A stretch of 64,000 nt of DNA from Nemophila menziesii (taxonomy: Eukaryota; Streptophyta; Magnoliopsida; Boraginales; Hydrophyllaceae): positions 70,804,899 through 70,868,898 of the forward strand of contig JARWIR010000001.1 in the NCBI GenBank assembly GCA_029959085.1, read 5' to 3'. Of the stretch, positions 1-9,752 are shown one piece after another (positions within the stretch are counted from its first letter, which is position 1; each line of letters opens with the position of its first letter). The notes beneath the pieces were generated by a model. That model was not told where the DNA came from. It saw only the letters and a list, made by a program, of their open reading frames with translations, and did not search any database. The position numbers were made by a program, and so were the translations under genes.

Positions 1-385
1 CATAATTTTGACATATTTTGAGAAGATGAGAGTTTCTGATACTTCTCAATTTTCATTACAAATCGGCCCTTTACCACTCACTTTCAAGAGTTTTCATGTA
101 GCTTTCGGTGTGTGTCTTGTCGGGTTCTGTGCATGTCTCCCTTTGTTTTTTATTGATGGAACGTTCTGAAGAACAAGTATAAGGGATCATTCTTATTGCT
201 AATGCATAATATGGAAAAAACAGTATAATTTTCCGAATTCATGTGATTCCTTATGTCACCATTATTTTGTAGGCCTTTTTCCCGTTGCATTTTCAATTAT
301 AAGGTGTGAAGACGGTGATAATTGGACTTGTGCACGCCCCTTCCTACATTATTTATACATTTGAACCATCAACAAATTACAAAGA
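1..385. other. Unassigned left edge with one short repeat
   Basis: I recognise no gene here. The one notable item is a 29-bp stretch at 358-386 that recurs at 1920-1948 with one mismatch, on the far side of the solo LTR. Read on the minus strand both copies encode residues like SLCNFLMVQMFK from a MULE transposase, so the last ~150 bases are probably the continuation of the transposase relic at 1907-2365. Confidence 0.4.
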
Positions 386-390
386 CCGCA

Positions 391-1901
391 TGCTGTCTCC
401 CTATTTGTGATATAATAATCTAGGTTGGAAACATCATTTTAAGTGTATTTGAGTAATTAATTATATATTTTTATGTATATTTTTATATTTTCTTATTTAT
501 TGTCTTGATTCGATGATTTATTATTTTTAGAGCATATTTGGTTTAATTTGTGTGTTAATGTGAAGTTTTAAAGATATATAGAATATAATTAGATGTCAAA
601 TCAATTATAAGGAGATAAAAAAGAAGATATGGGAGATATCAAAAGATAACAGGAAAGAAGATACAGAAGGTATCAAGAGATAAAAGGATGTAGAGATAAA
701 ATAGGAAAGGAAAAGCTACCAAGTAAATCTGAAATTCTGCAGCATTGTCCACTAAAGTGAAGATTAAGAAATAAAAATAGAAAATATAGATCTTTTTGAT
801 ACGGCCGTTTTAATATAAAGTAGGTGAAAATCAGACAAATCACGAAGGAGATACGACCAAAACAAGACATCAATGTTTATACTCTCTCTTATATTTTAGG
901 AAACGAATTTGAGTTGGACTTGGACTCAAATTACTTGCCTTCTACTCCAATATTTCGACCCAGGGTCTTCCTAACACCTATAAATATACCCTCTTATCAT
1001 TGTAAAAATGTCATTGCCTCTCCTTAACTAATCTTTAGTATTATTCATCATAGAAGTCATTCAAGAGAAGCAAGTTGACAATATGTATCTTTATTTTAGT
1101 TTATTTCTTGTTAGCATGAACTAATTTTCCTATAGCTTTGGTTTTGAATATGTATAATCTTTGAATTCTATTTTCTTCTATCTGAGTTGTTTGGGAAAAC
1201 CTTTTTAAATTGATTCTAACTTCTTAACCATATATTGGTTTTATGTGATTTGATTTATTTCCTGTCTTAATCTTTATCACGTTAGGATTGTATTAATAGT
1301 AGTTAGATGGTCACCTTGAAGAGGTGTCTAGTTATTTAAACATCACATAAACGTCTAGTTTACGGTAGTGATTCAGAAAGGCTTGCCTAACTAGATAGTC
1401 ATTAGGGTCTGAGATTTAACCACCGATCATTGCGCAGGGTCCCCTTACCCAAGTCCCCTGGTAATTGTTAGGTCTCCACCTAAGTCCAGTCGTAAAGGGG
1501 TTAGGAGGAATATAGAATCATGGCTACTTATCAAAGAGCTTTAATCACCTTTATTAACTAGTAGAAGAAATAGAAGGATTAGTGCATACTACCAAAACCT
1601 AAGCTATACTCTCTCATCTTAATCTCTCATCTTTTATTTACTATTTTGTCTTTAGTTTAATTAATTATTATTTCTTTAATCAATCATTCATATTTTTCCT
1701 GTCTGTAATCTATTGAACTATTTATTACTACGTTTTTCTGTTGATTCATTCGTATAACACACTAAATCCCTGAGAACGAATATGTACTTATCATTAAAAC
1801 TTGTGTACGGCCCGTGATACTTGCAGTGAGTACTATGTTTAGGTTAGGGTGTTAGTTGCATCTTATTTTATCGTTATTTTATCACACCCTATCCGAAACC
1901 A
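391..1901 (+). mobile_element. Solo LTR, Athila/Tat-like gypsy
   Basis: The LTR begins TGCTGTCTCC (family consensus TGATGTCTCC) and ends ...AAACCA. It is flanked by a perfect 5-bp TSD, CCGCA, at 386-390 and 1902-1906. Inside it carries the diagnostic stretch shared with the other gypsy LTRs here, including the CACCACATAAACGTCTAG-like and GGTCCCCTTACCC-like segments (about 1340-1460). No primer site follows and no polypurine tract precedes it, so it is a solo LTR left by LTR-LTR recombination. It is inserted in a MULE transposase relic. Confidence 0.9.
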
Positions 1902-1906
1902 CCGCA

Positions 1907-2365
1907 CATACCACTTGAACATTTGAACCATCAAAAAATTACAAAGACTATCGATCACCTCTATCATCGATAACTCATGACGCACCTTGATTTGTGCATT
2001 GAAAGCCTCTACTACATTTGATGTCATTTCTATGTATCGCTCTCCCTTGAAAAAAGTATCAAAAAACTGCTCCTTTAGCAAATTTTCCAATAATTGTCCT
2101 GCTTTTCCTATTCTTACCTTTAGAAAAGCTGTGACACAAGTAGTGAAGTCGGTTTTGTTAACTACATATGCTATATCCTCGTGATATGATTCCATATATT
2201 TAGAATATTCGCCTCAACCCCTTTACTTGTTTTTAAAATTATTTTTTAGATGAACCATGCAAAACTTGTGAGGCTTTGAAGGAAAAATGCATGTAAATCT
2301 AGCATTAACAGGGTGACAATCAAACACGAAAGTAATATCTCTATTGGAAATGCGTCGGGCAAGAA
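1907..2365 (-). pseudogene. MULE (Mutator-like) transposase fragment
   Basis: Reading leftward, a broken frame gives FVFDCHPVNARFTCIF, a CMVHLKNNFKNK segment, then KGERYIEMTSNVVEAFNA and RHELSMIEVIDSL. These match the order of plant MULE transposases: the conserved C-x2-H-L-x2-N-F helix, then the F-K-G-x-R-Y-x-x-M-T-S-N-x-x-E-x-F/M-N block that precedes the SWIM finger. Stops interrupt the upstream part and the catalytic N-terminal half is absent. The solo LTR at 391-1901 cuts the downstream end. It is unrelated to the MULE at 52.8 kb in reading frame and state of decay. The family call is firm; element boundaries are not visible. Confidence 0.7.
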
Positions 2366-2700
2366 AAATAAAAAACCAATAAAGAGAAAATTGGGTGGAC
2401 TATTTTCGATATCAAAAGGATTAGTCCTACCATTTGCCAACACAAAATCATTCTCGAAGATGAAGGTTCAAGATCTAGTGAAGGGCAAAGAAGACTCGTG
2501 CCTACAATGAAGGAGGTCTTAAGGAAAGAGGTGATCAAGTTGTTAGACGCAAGAATCATTTTATCAATCTCAAACGGTGAGTGGGTTAGTCTGGTATAGT
2601 GTGATACAAAGAAAGGAGGTATGACTACGAGGAAGAAGTGATTGAGTTGGTGATCGTTAAAAAATGTAGAAATCATGTCGGTAGCTCAAAAGAAGAATAA
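2366..2700. other. Unassigned spacer between two relics
   Basis: Open frames of about 65 and 111 codons exist on opposite strands (2313-2510 plus, 2341-2676 minus), but I recognise no domain in either. The junction between the MULE relic and the gypsy gag relic lies somewhere in this interval. Confidence 0.3.
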
Positions 2701-4002
2701 ATAAGAAATTGTCAACGATCTTTGTCTCAACTCTTTCTTCAACATCATCAACCCAATCCTAAACGATTACCTCATCTAAATTCGTCTCTTAAGATAATTA
2801 CTCTTTTGCGACCTCTTCTTAACTAGGCTTCAGACGTGGTGGATCTAAAAAATTTCCACTTCGAAGGCCGATAGACTTACATGATTCATACCCACCACTG
2901 TTATCTCCATTTTGTAGCAACCTGACTTCATTGTTCATGCCTGACCTAAGTATAACAGAAGAATTTGCTGAATTTTCTCGCTATGGGAGAAAAATTGGAT
3001 GAATTGATTCCCCAATAGTTGCAATGCAGTAGATTGCTCGTTGAATCTTTCATTAGTAGCTTCTGTTTCATCACCATAAATGACTTTATAGTTTATTGTG
3101 TCACTTCCATGAAATATTTCATCGTTTTTTGCGACTCGGTAATTGCACCTTCTTGTGAATGTGATGGAAATTCCATTGGAGCTTGACTCCCATTATAAAC
3201 ATTGTAATGTGATGGTTGAAGGGCTTGACTCCCAAAGTTTCATTCACTCAGATATAGATTTTAAGGTATCGCTTGATAAACATTCTCTTGAGGTCGAGGC
3301 TGATCTGAATTGCTTTGATAAGAGACCCCATTTGTAATTGATTGTTGGAACTAGTTACATTGGTGATAATTATAGAAATTTCCTCGATTGCAAATAGAAT
3401 AACTATTGATTTTGTCTACAAGCTTCACCCTAAAATTTCTACCTTGGATGCTCTCTTTAACAAGCATAGTAAGTTGATTCAGTTGAGCTTCCAAGCTAGA
3501 AACCTTATCATCCACCTTAGTATTACTATCTACTTCCGACGTACCTCTCGTGGCTCATGATGTAGGAAAACTTCTATCATTATCTATGATTTTCTCCGTA
3601 CAGCTCACGTCTTAAATATGATCCATTGATACAAAATCACCACCAAAAAGACTATTGACTCGTAATCTTGAACTCTCATCAAGTCCCTTGTAAAATATAG
3701 ATAACTGCATCAAAGGAGTGTACCCTTGAGGGGGGCACCTTTTATCAGTTGTTGTTGGAATATTTTCCATGTTTCTCCTAGAATTTTGCCATCTTCTTTT
3801 TGAAATTAGCAAGCTCTACTTGATCTCTTACCTGCATACTTTGTAGATAGAAATGGTCCAAAAATTGTACTTGAAGTTCATTTCAATTTGGGATTGTCTC
3901 AGATGGTTGAAGGTCTAGCCACTCACTTGAACCCCAGGTCAAAAAGAATTGGGACATGAAATAATACATTTATTCCTATGTGATGCCTTGAGTGATGTAG
4001 GA
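2701..4002 (-). pseudogene. Gypsy gag fragment (central and C-terminal part)
   Basis: This is the distal part of an Athila/Tat-type gag, read leftward. A capsid-like block near 3985-3620 contains the features seen in the gag at 22.7 kb: a WL(D) motif, QVQFLDHFYL, CPPQGYTPLMQLSIFYKGLD and a glycine-rich segment ending VSMD. Downstream (3560-2900) is a Q/N/S-rich linker with many stops. The missing N-terminal part is found at 15807-16160, beyond the solo LTR that starts at 4003, so both pieces belong to the same minus-strand element whose primer site is at 16172-16190. Confidence 0.75.
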
Positions 4003-4426
4003 TGCCGTCCCCCAATATGTGATGAATTAATAAGTACCAATATGACTGGGGAGATGCTCCGCAGTGTACTAATCAAATGAAAGTAAAAGTGAAAAGTAGG
4101 ATTATCGTTTTCCTTAGAGTTTAATTGCGATTAATGGTTCTTAATCTTGTGTAAATGCGTAAGCTTGTAATCGGAATAACAAAATCGTAAATGATTCAAA
4201 AATGAGATGTTTGTTTGGTATTCAATAATTAACAACTAAAAAAGTAAATGGAATGATAACTAAGCTAAGAAATAATACAAATAAGTAAATAGAATAGGGG
4301 ATGAACTATAGAGATGGTTGCTTGAGGAATTGCTAGTAATAGTTTATGTAGCTAATTAATCTTGCAATCTCTAAGGGTGAGCGGGTATGTTCACATTAGT
4401 TGGGATTCAAATGCACTTTAACTCCC

Positions 4427-5955
4427 TGGTGGTCCTTTGTGTGTTCTAAAATACAATGCAAATAAGGATAAGAGAACCACAACTTCAAGTGTACAGTTGT
4501 CCCAAGTAATATATGTGATAACAGATTCGTTCTCAGGGACGGATATGGTTGACTCTAATGCTTATCGAATAGTGATTAATTGCACGTAAAAGCAAGTAAA
4601 TGATTTTTAGAATGTTTGTTTTGGTTTTCTATAACTAAGACAATAATTTAAAATACTAAATTAATACAAAGATTAAACTAGACGCGAGAAAATAAAGTAG
4701 TTTACGCAAGGTATGAAAGACACCACTTGAGAGACGCAAGGATTTCACCTAATTATCATTCATTTCATGTAATGTTTAAGGGACAAATTGGTAAATATGT
4801 AATGGTCGGGATTCGGAATTCTCCTTACCCCCGTCAGGGTGGACTAAGGAGCTACTATTAGGTGCTACAAACACCGTTAGGGTGATTATAGTCCACCTTC
4901 AAGTGGTTAAGTCTATTTCTACATTAATTAATCTCGTTAGAGTCTATAATTTCTATCCTACATTCATTAATTGGTTCAGTACCTAAACCCCCTGTCAAGG
5001 TGATCCATACGCCACTATATGGAATAGTTACGTCAATAATAGTAAATAAAAGCAAATTAATGAAAAATACAATTTACCCGATTTGATTTCAATTATAATA
5101 ATCCAAAATCCAAACACATGAAACGAAATTAAATTGGGATTCACCCATTATGCATTCTCAAGCACTTATTAAATTTAGCTCATACTAATACGAAAAACAA
5201 AAAATAAAGAAATAAATGAGTTCATCATGTTTTAAAGAACCTAATTACAGAATTGAATTGGCTGAGAATTGAAGATATAGACAGTCTCCAGCTCTTGCTT
5301 CTTCTCTTCCTTGCTCTAGCTTCTACTCTGGTGTTCTGACTCTTTTATTTTCTTAAGCGTATGAATTGGTGTGTAAAAATAAGAGTCCAAAGCCTATTTA
5401 TACTATGAAAATCGGATTAGGGCTTTTCTTAAGGATTAAATGAAAATTAGAAAATCCCAAGTCCATTAATTAAGCCCAAATCACGTAACTGCTGCACCAC
5501 CTTCACAAAATCAGCTCTAACCGGTTCGTTTCAACTCGGATTGACCCCATTACAGTTGATAAATTTCCGTAACTCAATGGGGAACAAATTCTCTTTACAA
5601 GTCAGAGGCTAAAGCTACTCTTAGATGGCTCGAAATCAGCAATCTTTATCAACTTTCCAGATTTGCAGCTTAAAATTATCAATTCTTCCGGGATATTTCT
5701 TCTTGCTTTGACTTCATTACACGATCTTTGAATTTATTCTTTAGTTCCTCTCCTATCTAGCATTAAAAACCTACAAATTTTCACTCAAAACAAACCATAT
5801 TACGCGCAAAAGTTTTATAAATGAAAAATAGTAGAATTAAAAGAGGAAATCGATTTATTGCATGTTAACACCAAAATTCTATCTAAAATAGTCGAATAAA
5901 CACAAAAAATGATGTCTTCTAAGGGAATAAATTTAGAACATTTAGGGAGACATCA
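4427..5955 (-). repeat. 3' LTR of the deleted gypsy element
   Basis: 1529 bp. It belongs to the same subfamily as the solo LTRs at 32225-33789 and 59958-61533, sharing the terminal AACACACAAAGGACCACCA end. On the minus strand it starts TGATGTCTCCCTAAATG, with the complement AGACATCATTTTTT about 45 bases in. Confidence 0.85.
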
Positions 5956-7234
5956 AGACCCCCAACTCAAACCTTTGTCGTCCTGACAAAGCAAAACTAA
6001 AAACAAGGGAAATGAATTAGATGCAAGAGAAAATATAGGCTAGTAAATACATCCTAAAGCAATGCTAAAGATAAATCTCATATAGAAAACATTAAGAACT
6101 AACATACACATAATTTAATCATGCAACATCAAACACAAATAACTTCAATCATATTAACTTTGCAATGCTAGAAGGTTACACTTGTACTTATCTCAATATG
6201 ATGGCTATAGTTTGTTCCTCGATCCTTACTCGCTTTGAACACTCCACTTAGTATACTCCCTATTAACTTACCATGTACCTAGGAATCACGAGGACTTTAC
6301 AGTTTTAGCGTAGGCTTAGGGACGGTGTGGTATGTATATTTGGTAAATTTGAAGTGAGCTTTTGGCTCTCTCCTCATTTACCATCAACAACTGTCCACGA
6401 GCTTGAGTTTACACTCATATAATGTTCTCACTCAACCCATTTGATGCGCTAATGTTGCGTCCCCAATGTTAACCCAATTAATCTAAGATGATTTTTTCAA
6501 AATATTCCACTTTGCCGGTTATTTTATTCTATCTTTCTTTTTATTTTCTTTTTCATTTTTTTTTTCCAAATCCCGGCAAAGGGTTACAAATAATAATATC
6601 ATCTTTTATTTTTGTGCCTCAATACAAACACATAAGTTCCCACCCAATGAAATTTCCCAAATGTGGACCCTCCACCCCAAACTCAAGCTCGAGACAGGTC
6701 TCAGGAGCGTGATTCAAGTGCGGGTCATTTGGTCATGCCTAATAATCTAAGGGGATAATGGGCTTATATCGTGGCTACAAAATAAAGGGCTTAAGGCTCA
6801 AAATTGGGCTAAGACGGATAAAATTAATACAAGGGATAGCAGGCTAAAAGGCTTCAAATGGCTAACAAAGGACTGCCCCTATCATTTTCCTAGTTACATG
6901 GTTCCTCTCTAGTTCATATCTAAGTGGGTTCTCTACTAATTTAGATCTCACGTTCTACAAACTAAACATTTTCCTCAAGTACAAGCTTACTTCTTTTGCA
7001 TTGTTTATTAATTTTTCCTATTCATTATTTATGTTTGCATGCAATTAAAGTGCATTTTATGTTATTCCCTAAAGTCCACTATTTACTACCATAGATTCAT
7101 CAAAAGTATGCTTAAAAGGGACATTTAAAAACTTCAACAGTCAAACGCAACTCCTAATTATTTTATTGAAAGCAATTAAAAACAAATATCACATAAAAAC
7201 AGGGATGAGGCAGCAAACTTTTAGGGAGACATCA
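4427..7234 (-). mobile_element. Internally deleted gypsy element with one full LTR
   Basis: The outer flanks are a perfect 5-bp TSD, CTCCC (4422-4426 and 7235-7239). A full LTR occupies 4427-5955 and ends GGACCACCA on the minus strand. Just inside it is a polypurine tract read on the minus strand, GAGTTGGGGGTCT (5956-5969). The rest (5970-7234) is 3' non-coding internal sequence homologous to 28.2-28.6 kb, recognisable by GAGCTTGAGTTTGGGGTGG (minus strand near 6690). Only the first bases of the other LTR survive at 7225-7234 (TGATGTCTCC on the minus strand). Gag and pol are missing, so a deletion runs from within the 5' LTR to the 3' non-coding region. Confidence 0.75.
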
Positions 7235-7578
7235 CTCCCCATCCGGGTGACTATCCGATGAATTATAATCTTAATACTAATTAACTACATAGCAGACACA
7301 CCCATCCAGGTCAATGCCTCGCACTAGGAGCTTATGCACTAGTTCTGTAATTAGACCCCCATCCAGGTGTTAGCCTAATTACGACATCTACCTGCTACTT
7401 AGCCAGAACACATGAGTATTTATAACAAATACATAAGACAATGGAATAATATAATAACGCCAACTCAATTAAATATCATCAAGATATCACAAATACAATA
7501 ACTCTATTAAAAATCTAAACAATATCTATCACAATAGCATCCTCAAGCAATAACGATTTTAGCTCATAATAGAATAAA

Positions 7579-7998
7579 GAGTAAATCCACTAGATGCCTC
7601 CTGTACTATCTCAGAATTGTCAGCTTACCCCTTATTCGTATAAAGTGTAAATTTACCCCCTAACTTTTCAAAAGTTGACATGTTACCCCCTGTGGATGGA
7701 TTTGATCCATTTTGTATGTTAAGTTACCATGTGCGACGTATGTGCGATGCATGTGCGTTTGATTAATCATTTTTTATTATTAATTTTTTTTTAAATCATT
7801 AAAAAACAAAAATTAAATTCTTATTTTATCAATAAAAAACAAAAAGCACCCGTCTTCTTCACACTCACATTAAGCACGAAAACAAAAAGAAAACTCTTCA
7901 ATTGCCGCCACCACCAGGAGCCAAGCTCCGGCCACCACTAGGAGCCAAGCTCTGGCCACCACTAAGAGCCAAGCTCCGGCCACCAACGCCTCCACTCA
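7579..7998 (+). repeat. Left TIR of the Pack-MULE, with a 24-bp tandem triplet
   Basis: It pairs with the complement of 14690-15046. Shared blocks include AAAGTGTAAATTTACCCCCT, GGATTT-ATCCATTTT and CGTCTTCTTCACACTCACAT. The inner end holds three tandem copies of a 24-bp unit (about 7916-7987, core GAGCCAAGCTCCGGCCACCA), of which the right arm has only one. Confidence 0.85.
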
Positions 7999-8622
7999 AA
8001 GATGGAATACTGTCTTCTTCAACTGCTGCCTAAACTTGACAAAATCATCAGATTTTGAATCAACAACTTCATCATCGTCACTAACACATTCCTCTTTTTT
8101 ATCCCTCACCATCTCCGGCCGTCGTAATTCCACCTCATCATTCACTACCCATTCAGTAGTTCTACCAATCTTCACACTCCCACACCTGATTGCTTCTTAT
8201 ATCCATTAACACTATCTATAAAAAACAAATCAAAGTTTCTCGGTGAAACCCATTTTTACCCAAATTAAGGAACTTAACGAGTTTGCGTGAGAAATAGCAG
8301 ATGAATATGAGAAATTTATACTCTTAGGCATCGAATCCTTCCTTTCAATAACACCATTAGTGTAGTTATATACAACATATATGATTTGTTGGATCGGAGT
8401 TGGAGAGTAAACATTAGTATCATGAACATGAACAACTTCTTTGATTTGATTTTTAAGCGATAATGAAGGAGAAGAAGTAACTAGAGCTACGGGATCTCAT
8501 AGGAAGCGAGCATGAAGTCCGACCAAGAAGATAAATAACACTCTTGAACTTATTAACAACAACATCAACAACATCTTTACAATCCATAGTTATATTTGTG
8601 CGAAGTAGTTTAGAAGGTTAGG
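7999..8622 (-). pseudogene. Captured WRKY IId fragment, continuation
   Basis: Read leftward from the copia insertion: a frame with VVNKFKSVIYLLGRT, then a degenerate HARF-like segment (CATGCTCGCTTCC), then YSPTPIQQI, then INFSYSSAISHANSLSSL and GFTEKL. The order matches the WRKY IId plant zinc-cluster region (V-S-K-F-K-K-V-I-S-L-L-x-R-T-G-H-A-R-F), then the C/S-PTP-I-Q motif and the serine-rich stretch before the WRKY domain. The WRKYGQK domain itself is not present. A pyrimidine-rich stretch ending ATAG near 8218 (minus strand) looks like a splice acceptor, so genomic DNA rather than cDNA may have been captured. The innermost 200 bases hold a short acidic frame (VSDDDEVVDSKSDDFVKF) that I cannot place; it may be a second captured fragment. 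Confidence 0.65.
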
Positions 8623-8627
8623 AAGAA

Positions 8628-9280
8628 TGTTGATATTTGGTAAAGTCAAAAGGTTGGTCAAATGGTCCAGTTGGCATCTTATGTGGCAATACACTTCAGC
8701 AAGTGATATGGGCTATTTATCGGGTTATAACTTGCACAACCTTACTTATGAGACTTAATCTCACGCGTTGATCAAGTACCACTTTGGACGGCTCAGATTA
8801 AAACCCGTTCAGGGCCATATAAAAGACCCAAGTCTTCAGACTTGGTCATAACTTACTCTCTCGTCTTTGACTCTTCGCTCTTTTCTCTCTCTTGTTCTTC
8901 AGATATCTTTTAGGGTTTTGTAAACATTATCAATCTATCTTATAAGATTGATAATTAGAATAGTTGTAATCAAGTATTATACTTGTAGATTGAGTAGCTG
9001 TTCTCGATTGATCTTAGGGTTTCACGCTGAAACTCTTGTGGTGTTCTATTCTTGTAAATCCTGTAATCTGAAGTTGTAACCGTGTTCATATAGTAAGCGA
9101 AGCATCATCTGAGGGTGGCTTCAACGTGGATGTAGGCATATTGCTGAACCACGATATATCCTTGTGTTCTTTAATTTCTGCATTTATCTTTTTCTGGGTT
9201 TGATTTGTTTTTCAACCATAGATCTATTTGATCTATTTTCGCCAAAGATTTATTACGTTTTGCTAAGAGTTTTTACAACA
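8628..9280 (+). repeat. 5' LTR of the young copia element
   Basis: 653 bp, TG...CA. It differs from the 3' LTR at seven sites, for example GCACAACC versus GCACCGCC near 8735, and CATCTG versus CATGTG near 9108. It contains the element's likely promoter (TATA box near 8816). Confidence 0.95.
8816..8825 (+). promoter_or_regulatory. LTR TATA box
   Basis: CATATAAAAG lies about 190 bases into the LTR and is followed by a TC-rich leader (CTCTCTCGTC...CTCTCTTG). This is the usual arrangement for plant copia LTR transcription. The 3' LTR has the same sequence at the matching position (near 13932). The start site itself cannot be read from sequence. Confidence 0.6.
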
Positions 9281-9281
9281 G

Positions 9282-9293
9282 TGGTATCAGAGC
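9282..9293 (+). other. Primer binding site (initiator tRNA-Met)
   Basis: TGGTATCAGAGC begins one base after the LTR. It is the standard plant copia primer site, complementary to the 3' end of initiator methionine tRNA. Confidence 0.95.
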
Positions 9294-9566
9294 TTTGTTC
9301 GATTGATCTTTAAAAACGTTTTAAGAAAAGATTTGGTTCTAATCTTTACAGATCTGTGTTTTGGCGTGTTAAAATTTTCTGAAAATCTTTTCTCAACAAT
9401 ACAATTTCTTAATCTTGTATTATAACTCACAGATCTAAAATCTTTAGGGTTTTCCGAAAACTTAAAATCCTTGAATAATTTTTTCTAGGGTTTTTCGATT
9501 TAATTAACCCTAATAGTGTGTTGCATGTGTTGTTTCTCTTTGTTTCTTATATACAGAATTTAAGGA

Positions 9567-9752
9567 ATGGCAACAACACGGCTTGAAATATCTGTATTTG
9601 ATGGAAAAGGTGATTTCAGTGTATGGAAGAAGAAAATGCGAGTATTACTTTCACATAACAAGGTCATAAATGCTCTCGAGTCTGATCTTGAAAAATGGTC
9701 CAAAGAATCTTTGAAAAGAAAAGAGAAGAAGCTTATAATCTCCTGTTCTTAA
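9567..9752 (+). CDS. Copia gag N-terminus, ends at a frameshift
   Basis: The first ATG after the leader (AAGGAATGGCAAC) opens 61 codons that start MATTRLEISVFDGKGDF and continue with a W-K-K-K-M-R-V-L-L block typical of copia gag (x-F-D-G-K-N-D-F-x-x-W-x-x-K-M-x-x-L-L). The frame then hits a stop at 9750-9752. The expected gag continuation (EEAYNLL...) is in a different frame, entered within the A/G run at about 9713-9730. Compared with relatives this looks like a 1-base deletion (or 2-base insertion) in this copy. Confidence 0.8.
   Translation: MATTRLEISVFDGKGDFSVWKKKMRVLLSHNKVINALESDLEKWSKESLKRKEKKLIISCS

Noticed and set aside
673..1027. Short overlapping frames on both strands near 0.7-1.0 kb
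   Set aside because: They lie in the U3 part of the solo LTR at 391-1901; no coding evidence.
9713..9752. Programmed -1 frameshifting in copia gag
   Set aside because: No clear slippery heptamer and plant Tork-type copia elements use a single frame; a private indel is simpler. Kept only as a minor possibility.
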